Of a stretch of 64,000 nucleotides of DNA, positions 54,262-61,686 are shown in pieces. The first letter of the stretch is position 1. Every line of letters starts with the position of its first letter. Made by a program: the position numbers and the translations under genes. The notes beneath the pieces were generated by a model that ran no database searches, had not been told where the DNA came from, and was given only the letters and a program-made list of their open reading frames with translations. The stretch comes from Oxalobacteraceae bacterium (GTDB taxonomy: Bacteria; Pseudomonadota; Gammaproteobacteria; Burkholderiales; Burkholderiaceae_D): NCBI GenBank assembly GCA_947448025.1, contig CANFLV010000020.1, positions 1-64,000 on the forward strand. Reading direction: 5' to 3'.

Positions 54262-56316
54262 ATGCATTTGAAGCACAGGACATCGGCACTGGCGGCAGGC
54301 ATGGTCATGCTCGGTATTCAGCCATGCTGGGCGCTCGACGAAGCTAAACTCGACACCATCGTCGTTGAAGCGCACTACAACAATGCGGTCGGCAGTTCCG
54401 ATGCTGCCAGCCAGGGCACGGTGACGGCCGAATTGATCAAGAATCGTCCCGCTTTGCGCACGGGTGAATTGCTTGAATTCGTGCCCGGCATGATCGTGAC
54501 CCAGCATAGCGGCGACGGCAAGGCGAACCAGTATTTCCTGCGGGGCTTCAATCTCGATCATGGCACCGATTTCGCGACGACCATCGATGGCATGCCGGTC
54601 AATATGCGCAGTCATGCGCATGGCCAGGGCTATTCCGACCTGAATTTCCTGTTACCGGAACTGGTGCAGCGCATCGATTACAAGAAGGGACCGTATTTCG
54701 CCGACGAAGGCGATTTTTCCTCGGCCGGTGCGGCGCATCTGCGTCTGGCAGACCGCTTGCCGCAGGGTTTGGCGAGCATGACGGCTGGAAGCCATGGCTA
54801 CTTGCGCAGCGTCTTTGCGGATTCATTCGCGGCGCATGATGGCAGTGTGTTGTATGGGCTGGAAGTGAGCCGCAATAACGGCCCCTGGGCTGCGCCCGAA
54901 AATGTGCGCAAATACAGCGCGACCTTGCGCTACAGCCAGGGTAACGCGAACGATGGTTTCAGCCTCACTGCGATGGCCTATAAAAATACCTGGAACGCGA
55001 CCGACCAGATTCCGCAGCGCGCTGTGCAGTCTGGCGACATCGACCGCTTTGGCACCTTCGATGCGACTGATGGCGGCACGACGTCGCGCGCCAGCCTGTC
55101 GTACGCGATGCGCAAACGCAGCGAGTCCAGCCTGTTTGAAATGAATGTGTTTGCGGTGCAGTCGGCACTCGATTTGACCAGTAATTTTACCTATTTCCTC
55201 AACAATCCTGTCGATGGCGACCAGTTTCGCCAGAGCGAAAATCGCCACATGCTGGGCATGAACCTGAGCCAGGCCTGGGTCAATTCGATCAGTGGCATCG
55301 AGGTCCGCAACAAGATCGGCGCGCAGACACGTTACGATCACTTGGCGCCGGTCGGCATCTACAACACCATCGCCGGCGTGCGGACATCGACCATCCGCGA
55401 AGATGAGGTCAGGGAAGCCAGTGCTGGCCTGTATGCTGAAAACACCGCGCAATGGCTGCCCGAATTTCGCAGCATCGTCGGCGTGCGTTTTGATGCCTAT
55501 CGCTTCAATGTCGCCAGCAGCGTGGTCGGCAATTCCGGCAGGGCCACTGACCATATCGTCTCGCCCAAGCTCTCGCTGATTTTTGGGCCTTGGGAAAAGA
55601 CCGAATACTTCGCCAATCTTGGTTCCGGCTTCCACAGCAACGATGCGCGCGGCACGACGCAAACCCGTCTGGCCGATGGCAGCCCGTCGGCGCCAGTGAC
55701 GCCGCTGGTGCCGACCAAAGGCGCGGAACTCGGCCTGCGTACGGAAATCATTCCGGGACTGCAAAGCTCGCTTGCATTGTGGCGTCTGGATATCAATTCG
55801 GAACTGCTGTTTGTCGGCGACGCCGGCGAGACTGAACCAAGTCGTGCGAGCCGACGCACCGGGATTGAATGGAATAACCACTATATCGCCGCGCCCTGGC
55901 TGCTGTTCGATCTGGATCTTGCCGCGTCGCGCTCGCGCTATACGCAAGACGACCCGATTGGAAATTACATTCCCGGCTCAATCGACAAGGTCGCCTCCTT
56001 TGGCGTCACGGTCACCGATCGCGGTCGCTGGTTCGGCGCATTCCAGCTGCGTTACTTCGGCCCGCGCCCGCTGGTTGAGGATAATGCTGTGCGCTCCGTG
56101 TCGACTGCATTGGCCTATGGTCGCCTGGGTTACAAGTTCAGCGGCAAAACCAGGTTAAGCCTGGATGTTTTCAACCTGTTCAATAAACAGGCCAGCGATA
56201 TCGATTATTACTACGCCTCGCGCATCAAAGGCGAACCAGCCGAAGGCGTCAGTGACCATCATTTTCATCCGGTCGAACCGCGCTCCCTACGGCTGACGCT
56301 TGCGCATCAATTTTGA
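54262..56316 (+). CDS. TonB-dependent receptor 2 of the metal island
   Basis: 684 residues with a signal peptide (LAAGMVMLGIQPCWA). Plug features: LDTIVVEAHYNNAVG, GELLEFVPGMIVTQHSG, YFLRGFNLDHGTDFATTIDG, MRSHAHGQGYSDLNFL and RIDYKKGPYFADEGDFSSAG. The extracellular HxH and a C-terminal DHHFHPVEPRSLR could bind metal. The barrel ends LTLAHQF. This receptor clade often lies beside heavy-metal efflux genes. It starts the run of same-strand genes that ends in the RND pump. ATG 54262 has an AAGGA site. Confidence 0.9.
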   Translation: MHLKHRTSALAAGMVMLGIQPCWALDEAKLDTIVVEAHYNNAVGSSDAASQGTVTAELIKNRPALRTGELLEFVPGMIVTQHSGDGKANQYFLRGFNLDHGTDFATTIDGMPVNMRSHAHGQGYSDLNFLLPELVQRIDYKKGPYFADEGDFSSAGAAHLRLADRLPQGLASMTAGSHGYLRSVFADSFAAHDGSVLYGLEVSRNNGPWAAPENVRKYSATLRYSQGNANDGFSLTAMAYKNTWNATDQIPQRAVQSGDIDRFGTFDATDGGTTSRASLSYAMRKRSESSLFEMNVFAVQSALDLTSNFTYFLNNPVDGDQFRQSENRHMLGMNLSQAWVNSISGIEVRNKIGAQTRYDHLAPVGIYNTIAGVRTSTIREDEVREASAGLYAENTAQWLPEFRSIVGVRFDAYRFNVASSVVGNSGRATDHIVSPKLSLIFGPWEKTEYFANLGSGFHSNDARGTTQTRLADGSPSAPVTPLVPTKGAELGLRTEIIPGLQSSLALWRLDINSELLFVGDAGETEPSRASRRTGIEWNNHYIAAPWLLFDLDLAASRSRYTQDDPIGNYIPGSIDKVASFGVTVTDRGRWFGAFQLRYFGPRPLVEDNAVRSVSTALAYGRLGYKFSGKTRLSLDVFNLFNKQASDIDYYYASRIKGEPAEGVSDHHFHPVEPRSLRLTLAHQF

Positions 56317-56363
56317 GTGTGGCCAGTCTTGCTGGCGTTGGTCGTGGGATTAAAATTGTGACA

Positions 56364-56380
56364 GTGCCAGATGCTGGCAC
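56364..56380. other. Hairpin between TonB receptor 2 and CusF-like gene
   Basis: GTGCCAG-ATG-CTGGCAC, a perfect 7-bp stem, 48 bases after the receptor stop. No T tract; it may reduce read-through or protect the transcript end. Confidence 0.4.
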
Positions 56381-56472
56381 CGAAATGTAAAATTGCACCG
56401 CCGGCGTGGGTGAGGATGCTTTGCGCTATGATCGAGCCAAAGGTTTGCATTTTTCATCGAGGAGCAATCGAC

Positions 56473-56793
56473 TTGTCATTTTTTTCATCTCTCGTCAAAT
56501 CCCTGTCAGCCAGCATGGCGCTGGCGCTCATGCTGGTCTCCTCCGCCATGGCCGAGACGCCACCGGCGAACACATTGTCGATAGGTGTGGTTAAAAAAAT
56601 TGATCTGGAACTTGGCAAGATCACCATCAGCCACGGCCCGCTGGCCAATCTTGATATGCCAGCCATGACGATGGTTTTTCGCGTCGTTGATCCCAAATTA
56701 CTGACACAAGCCAAGGTGAACGACAGCATCCGCTTCGAAGCTGAAAAAATCAACGGCGCCTATACCGTCCTGCGTATCGAGCAGGAGAACTGA
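56473..56793 (+). CDS. CusF-like periplasmic metal-binding protein
   Basis: 106 residues from a TTG start, with GAGGAGC 8 bases upstream and a signal peptide ending SSAMAE. The mature domain matches CusF: IGVVKKIDLELGKITISHGPL then LDMPAMTMVFRV. CusF binds Cu(I) through His, two Met and a Trp in NWPEMTM; here the Trp place is Met (DMPAMTM), so the cation-pi contact is lost and the site is Met-rich. ATG starts upstream would add residues with no signal-peptide character. It precedes a small exported protein by 5 bases. Copper chaperone to the efflux complex is likely. Confidence 0.85.
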   Translation: MSFFSSLVKSLSASMALALMLVSSAMAETPPANTLSIGVVKKIDLELGKITISHGPLANLDMPAMTMVFRVVDPKLLTQAKVNDSIRFEAEKINGAYTVLRIEQEN

Positions 56794-56798
56794 GCGTC

Positions 56799-57125
56799 AT
56801 GCGGCGAAATACAGCGCAGAAAAAATGGCGATACGCGGCGACTGCGACTGTCATGATGGCATGCGCCGCGCTCGCCTCGGCCGCTGATATTGGCGCGCCC
56901 GATGACCCGTCACAGAAACAGGCAACGCCAACTTACAAATCGGCCTTTACCGATTACCGTTCTGCCGCCGACGAGAAGCAAACGCCGGTGCAGTTATGGC
57001 GTTCGGCCAATGACGAGATGGGGCGTCTGAAAGGCCATGCCGGCCAGATCAGGGAGACACCGCCAGCGGCAAGTCCGGATGCGCACAGCGGCCATCATTC
57101 TTCCGCGAGTAAAGACACAAAATGA
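56799..57125 (+). CDS. Small exported protein of the efflux operon, function unknown
   Basis: 108 residues with a basic N terminus and a hydrophobic run (ATATVMMACAALASAAD), then a polar region: FTDYRSAADEKQTPVQLWRSANDEMGRLKGH, ending HSGHHSSASKDTK in outline. I know of similar small proteins in heavy-metal efflux clusters but no name is firm. His near the C terminus could bind metal. It overlaps the outer-membrane factor gene by 4 bases (ATGA), so it is part of the operon. Confidence 0.72.
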   Translation: MRRNTAQKKWRYAATATVMMACAALASAADIGAPDDPSQKQATPTYKSAFTDYRSAADEKQTPVQLWRSANDEMGRLKGHAGQIRETPPAASPDAHSGHHSSASKDTK

Positions 57126-58489
57126 GCCCGCGCATGCTCTTCTGTGGCGCGCTGATCGCCACGCTGATGCTGGGCGGCTGCGCCAGTTTTTCCAGCGATG
57201 GCGGACGTAACGCCGTCGCCGCCATGACCCTTGAACGTACTGGCGCATCGACTTCGCCGGACAAGACAGATATCGCGGATTTGCTGGCCCGGCCTTTGAG
57301 CGTGGGCGCCGCAGTGCAAGTCGCCTTGTTGAATAACCGTGAATTACAAGCTGCGCTCGCTGAGCTCGGTATCGCCGAAGCCGATCTGGTGCAAGCTGGA
57401 CGCCTGCGCAATCCCGCCATCAGCTTCGGTCGCCTGCATGGCGGCGCAGAGGTGGAAATTGATCGCAGCGTGATGTTTGACCTGCTCGGCATATTGAGTA
57501 TGCCCATGCGCAGCAAGATTGAAGCCGGCCGTTTCGAGCAAGCCAAGTTGCAGGCAGCCGCGGCAGCAGTCAAGCTCGCTGCCGAGACGCGTCGCGCCTA
57601 TTTTAATGCCGTCGCCGCCGCACAAACTGACAGCTTCATGGGGACGGTGCGCGAGTCGGCGGACGCCTCGGCGGAACTGGCGCAGCGCATGGCGCGCGTC
57701 GGTAACTGGAGCAAGCTCGATGCCGCGCGCGAGCAGCTGTTCTATGCCGAGAGCACCGCGCAATTGGCGCGAGCACGCCATAATGCGGTCGCCACGCGTG
57801 AACAGCTGACACGCGCCATGGGGCTCTGGGGCGCACAAGCGGACTATGTTTTGCCCGAGCGTTTGCCGGCGCTGCCGGGCGCAGCAGCGACGATGCACGA
57901 CATCGAAACGCAGGCCATGCAGCAGCGTCTCGATGTGCAGATCGCCCGCCGCGATGCACAGGCTACCGCCAGCGCGCTCGGCCTCACCAAAGCCAGCAGC
58001 TTCATCAATGTGCTCAATCTCGGTTATACGAACAAGAGCCAGACCGGCGCACCACGCGCGAATGGCTATGAAATTTCGCTAGAGCTGCCGCTGTTCGACT
58101 GGAGTGGCGCGAATGTCGTCAGGGCCGAAGCCATTTACATGCAGGCCGTGCATCGCACCGCCGCCACGGCGATCCAGGCGCGTTCCGAAGTGCGGGTAGC
58201 GTATTCCGCCTACCGCACCAGCTACGATCTCGCACGTCACTATCAAGATGAAATCGTCCCGCTGCGCAAACGGATTTCCGACGAAACGCTGCTGCGCTAT
58301 AACGGCATGCTGGCCAGTGTGTTCGAATTATTGGCCGATGCGCGCGATCAGGTACTCGCCGTAAATACCTTGATTGAAGCGCAGCGCGATTACTGGCTGG
58401 CCGAGACCGATTTGCAAATGGCCATTCAGGGCAGCGGCGGCTCACTTCAATTACAAGCCGAAGCACCCGCGCAACGCAAAGCACATTAA
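57122..58489 (+). CDS. TolC-family outer-membrane factor lipoprotein
   Basis: 455 residues with a lipoprotein signal (LMLGGCASF). Two TolC-like halves are seen: AAVQVALLNNRELQAALAELGIAEADLVQAG and the second LPLFDWSGANVVRAEAIYMQAVHRTAATAIQAR in outline. It forms the outer-membrane channel for the RND pump encoded from 61.7 kb. The start overlaps the previous stop. A multicopper oxidase gene follows 12 bases later. Confidence 0.92.
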   Translation: MSPRMLFCGALIATLMLGGCASFSSDGGRNAVAAMTLERTGASTSPDKTDIADLLARPLSVGAAVQVALLNNRELQAALAELGIAEADLVQAGRLRNPAISFGRLHGGAEVEIDRSVMFDLLGILSMPMRSKIEAGRFEQAKLQAAAAAVKLAAETRRAYFNAVAAAQTDSFMGTVRESADASAELAQRMARVGNWSKLDAAREQLFYAESTAQLARARHNAVATREQLTRAMGLWGAQADYVLPERLPALPGAAATMHDIETQAMQQRLDVQIARRDAQATASALGLTKASSFINVLNLGYTNKSQTGAPRANGYEISLELPLFDWSGANVVRAEAIYMQAVHRTAATAIQARSEVRVAYSAYRTSYDLARHYQDEIVPLRKRISDETLLRYNGMLASVFELLADARDQVLAVNTLIEAQRDYWLAETDLQMAIQGSGGSLQLQAEAPAQRKAH

Positions 58490-58501
58490 TCAGGATTTTC
58501 C

Positions 58502-59779
58502 ATGCTCACTCGCAGAAATTTTCTCACCGGCGCGGCCACGATGCTGGGTGCCGGCATGGTCAGCAAGGCAGGCGCGGCGAACATTCCCGAAGCGCAGATT
58601 ATCACGCATGCGACGACCCTGCCGCCACCACTGCCACCGAACGGCCGACCATTCAATCCGGTCATAACCCTTAACGGCTGGAGTGCGCCCTGGCGTATGA
58701 AAGACGACTTCAAGGAGTTCCACCTGATCGCTGAACCGGTCGTGCGCGAGCTGGCGCCGGGCATGAAGGCGACTCTGTGGGGTTATAACGGCAGCAGCCC
58801 CGGTCCGACCATCGAAGTCGTCGAAGGTGACAAGGTACGCATTTTCGTGACCAACAAGCTGCCCGAACATACCAGTATCCACTGGCATGGCCAGCCTCTG
58901 CCGAATGGCATGGATGGCGTCGGCGGGCTGACCCAGCCGCAAATCCCGGTCGGCAAAACCTTTGTCTATGAATTTGTCGCGCGCCGCCCCGGCACCTTCA
59001 TGTATCACCCGCATGCCGATGAAGTCACGCAAATGGCCATGGGCATGATGGGTTCTTGGATCACGCATCCAAAGAATCCGGCCGAACATCGCGTTGATCG
59101 CGATTTCGTATTTCTGCTCAATGCCTATGACATCGACCCCGGCAGCTATACGCCCAAGGTCAATACGATGCTCGATTTTAATCTGTGGACCTGGAACAGC
59201 CGCGTCTTCCCCGGCATTGATACGCTGGCCTGCCGCCAGGGCGACCGGGTACGCATCCGCGTCGGTAACCTGTCAATGACGAATCATCCGATTCACATGC
59301 ACGGCCATACATTCGAAGTCACTGGCACTGATGGCGGCTGGGTGCCCAAGAGCGCGCGCTGGCCGGAAGTCACGGTCGACATCGGCGTGGGCCAGATGCG
59401 CGCATTTGAGTTCGTCGCCACTGATCCTGGCGACTGGTCCCTGCATTGCCACAAAGGCCATCACACCATGAACGCCATGGGTCACGGCGTACCGACCATG
59501 ATAGGTGTCGATCATCGCCAGGTCGCCAGCAAGATTATCAAGATCATCCCGGATTACATGGTGATGGGCGAGCGCGGTATGGCCGACATGGGGGCGATGG
59601 AAATGCCGCTACCCGATAATACGCTGCCGATGATGTCGGGTACCGGCCCGTTTGGTCCGATTGAAATGGGCGGCATGTTCACCACCGTCAAGGTACGCAA
59701 GGAACAAAAGCCCGGCGATTATAGTGATCCCGGTTGGTACAAACATCCGGCCGGCAGTCTGGCTTATGAATTGAAGTGA
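58502..59779 (+). CDS. Tat-exported multicopper oxidase
   Basis: 425 residues with a twin-arginine signal (TRRNFLTGAATMLGAG). Copper ligands are complete: SIHWHG near residue 126, FMYHPHADE near 169, HPIHMHGH near 261 and LHCHKGHH near 313, followed by MNAM, which may supply the axial Met. The C-terminal part is Met-rich (MADMGAMEMPLP). The protein is shorter than CueO, with two cupredoxin domains recognisable. It probably oxidises Cu(I) or another metal in the periplasm. It lies inside the efflux operon between the outer-membrane factor and the CzcI-like gene. Confidence 0.92.
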   Translation: MLTRRNFLTGAATMLGAGMVSKAGAANIPEAQIITHATTLPPPLPPNGRPFNPVITLNGWSAPWRMKDDFKEFHLIAEPVVRELAPGMKATLWGYNGSSPGPTIEVVEGDKVRIFVTNKLPEHTSIHWHGQPLPNGMDGVGGLTQPQIPVGKTFVYEFVARRPGTFMYHPHADEVTQMAMGMMGSWITHPKNPAEHRVDRDFVFLLNAYDIDPGSYTPKVNTMLDFNLWTWNSRVFPGIDTLACRQGDRVRIRVGNLSMTNHPIHMHGHTFEVTGTDGGWVPKSARWPEVTVDIGVGQMRAFEFVATDPGDWSLHCHKGHHTMNAMGHGVPTMIGVDHRQVASKIIKIIPDYMVMGERGMADMGAMEMPLPDNTLPMMSGTGPFGPIEMGGMFTTVKVRKEQKPGDYSDPGWYKHPAGSLAYELK

Positions 59780-59986
59780 TGTCATGTCTGTAAATGACAC
59801 CTTGATTACAAGGTCAGTCCATAAAAATGCTTCCATCGTCGCGTCTTTGCTGACCCTGCTGGACGGCGTCAAACGTTCAGGCTCGGGCAAGGATGTGGCG
59901 CACCAGGCCGATATTGATGCCATTGCCGTAGTCAACATGCAAGCCCCGGAAGCGGCCTTGAACTGACGCTATGGTATGATCCAGTT
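59780..59986. other. Spacer between multicopper oxidase and CzcI-like gene
   Basis: About 200 bases. It holds a small hairpin ACCTTG-ATTA-CAAGGT and an unsupported 60-codon frame (59784-59966). TATGAT at 59975-59980 may be a -10 box close to the next start. Confidence 0.4.
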
Positions 59987-60334
59987 GTGAAAAAATGGCT
60001 TGCAATATTACTGCTGACTATACTGCCGCTCCAGCTTTCGTGGGCTGCGGTGGGGGTGTATTGCGCACATGAGCAAGGTAGCGCGGCGCAACATTTTGGC
60101 CACCATAGCCACCAGCATTTGGCGAAAGCGGACAAGCCCGACAGCCATGGTACGTCCGGAAAAATTCACAAAGATTGCAGCAGTTGTCACGGCGCCGTGA
60201 ATGCCATTCCTGTGGTGATCGCCGACACCGCTGTGCTTGCCGCAACGCGTGTCTACATTGCTGCATCCTCACCAAAATACACCTCGTATATCCCCGACGG
60301 GCCATCTCGCCCCGACCGTCAAACTATCCTCTAA
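59987..60334 (+). CDS. CzcI-like small periplasmic protein
   Basis: 115 residues from a GTG start: KKWLAILLLTILPLQLSWAAVGVYCAHEQG, a signal peptide followed by a Cys-His segment. Histidine clusters follow (HFGHHSHQHL, HGTSGKIHKDCSSCHG). This layout matches CzcI, a regulator-like protein encoded before czcCBA in Cupriavidus. The role is thought to be tuning of efflux gene expression by periplasmic metal. It precedes the adaptor gene by 242 bases, which look free of other genes. Confidence 0.78.
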   Translation: MKKWLAILLLTILPLQLSWAAVGVYCAHEQGSAAQHFGHHSHQHLAKADKPDSHGTSGKIHKDCSSCHGAVNAIPVVIADTAVLAATRVYIAASSPKYTSYIPDGPSRPDRQTIL

Positions 60335-60576
60335 GTCGACCAGACCTTACATATTTGGTCCATACCGCCGAGGCTGAGCAGATACTCGTCTCGCCTCGTT
60401 TCTGCATGTTTTGCAAAGATTGGATGCGTTGATTCGCAAGCGAAATCGTCATTGTCGTTTTGCCGGGTTCACGCAAGTACTTTCCCCTGCCGGGCGGGTA
60501 CCTGATCGTTCATTCATGCGCTAGGTCGATCTATGTGCGACCACCCATTCCTCTCCATCGTGGCGAACCGAACATC

Positions 60577-61686
60577 ATGAAAATTTATCGAGTTACCCTG
60601 CCGATTTTAGTGGGCGCAGCCCTCCTGTGCGGCAGTGCAAGCGCGGGTGAACGCCAGTCGGTTTTTGCCGTGACAGACGCGCAGTTGCAAGCCATGGGCA
60701 TTCAGACTTCGGTGCTGCAAAAGAATGCGGAACCCGTCGTCTTGAACCTGCCTGCGCAAGTGCTCATTCCCGCCAATGGTGAACAAATTGTCAGCTCGCC
60801 CATTACCGGACTGCTCAGCCAGCTGTTCATACAAACGAACCAGGCGCTCAAGCAAGGCGCGCCAGTGGCAAAAATCATCAGCACCGAACTCGGGACTTTG
60901 CAATTGCAGTTCATGCAGGCGCACAGCCGCGCCAAGCTTGCGCGGCAAGCACAGCAGCGTGAGCAAAGCCTTTTCGACGAGGGCATCATAGCCAGGCGTC
61001 GCCTCCACGAAGCAGAGGCCGCATTGGGTGATGCCGAAGCGGCATTGCAGCAGGCAAGATCGGCGCTGCAACTTGCTGGCTTGAGCACCAACGACATCGA
61101 CAGCATTGCGGTTACTGGCAAGCTCAAGGACAGCATCACCCTGGCAGCGCCGGTCGCAGGTCTGGTCGCCAGCATCGACATCAAAGTCGGTCAACGTGTG
61201 GAGCCGACGACCGTCCTGGCGCATCTGGTGCAAACTGATCGGCTGTTGCTGGAAATTCAAGCACCCGGCAGCAACGCCTCAATGTGGCGCGTCGGTAGCC
61301 CATTAAGTGTACAGGGACGCGCTGGCAGCGCCCGTATTACGAGCGTCAGTCCGGTGGTGACTGGCGGCAGCCAGACCGTCGCAATCCGCGCCGCTGTGGA
61401 GGGCGGCAGCGATTTGCGTCCAGGTGAATTTGTCACCGTGCGCTTGCAGTTACCCGCGTCCAGCATCAGCTGGGATATTGCGCTGGGTGCCCTGGTACAC
61501 CATGGCAGTGACACCTTCGTCTTCGTTCGCAATGGCGGCAATGTCGAGGCGCGTCAGGTCAAGGTGCTGGAGAGTGCCGGTCAGCGCGTGCGCATTCAGG
61601 GTGAACTCAAAGCAGGTGACAAGATCGCCGTGACCGGTGTCGTCGCCTTGAAGGGCTCCTGGTTAGGCGAAAAGGGGGGCAGCTGA
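60577..61686 (+). CDS. RND efflux periplasmic adaptor (CzcB/CusB-type)
   Basis: 369 residues with a signal peptide (ILVGAALLCGSASAG). Membrane-fusion pattern: ANGEQIVSSPITGLLSQLFIQTNQALKQGAPVAKI (first half lipoyl, in outline), a coiled coil with RAKLARQAQQREQSLFDEGI and EAALGDAEAALQQARSAL, then ITLAAPVAGLVASIDIKVGQRVEP. It links the inner-membrane pump to the outer-membrane factor. ATG 60577 begins the signal peptide. The stop overlaps the pump start (TGATG). Confidence 0.93.
   Translation: MKIYRVTLPILVGAALLCGSASAGERQSVFAVTDAQLQAMGIQTSVLQKNAEPVVLNLPAQVLIPANGEQIVSSPITGLLSQLFIQTNQALKQGAPVAKIISTELGTLQLQFMQAHSRAKLARQAQQREQSLFDEGIIARRRLHEAEAALGDAEAALQQARSALQLAGLSTNDIDSIAVTGKLKDSITLAAPVAGLVASIDIKVGQRVEPTTVLAHLVQTDRLLLEIQAPGSNASMWRVGSPLSVQGRAGSARITSVSPVVTGGSQTVAIRAAVEGGSDLRPGEFVTVRLQLPASSISWDIALGALVHHGSDTFVFVRNGGNVEARQVKVLESAGQRVRIQGELKAGDKIAVTGVVALKGSWLGEKGGS

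Noticed and set aside
59784-59966. A 60-codon frame after the multicopper oxidase
   Set aside because: No ribosome site, no signal peptide and no similarity I recognise; left as part of the spacer.
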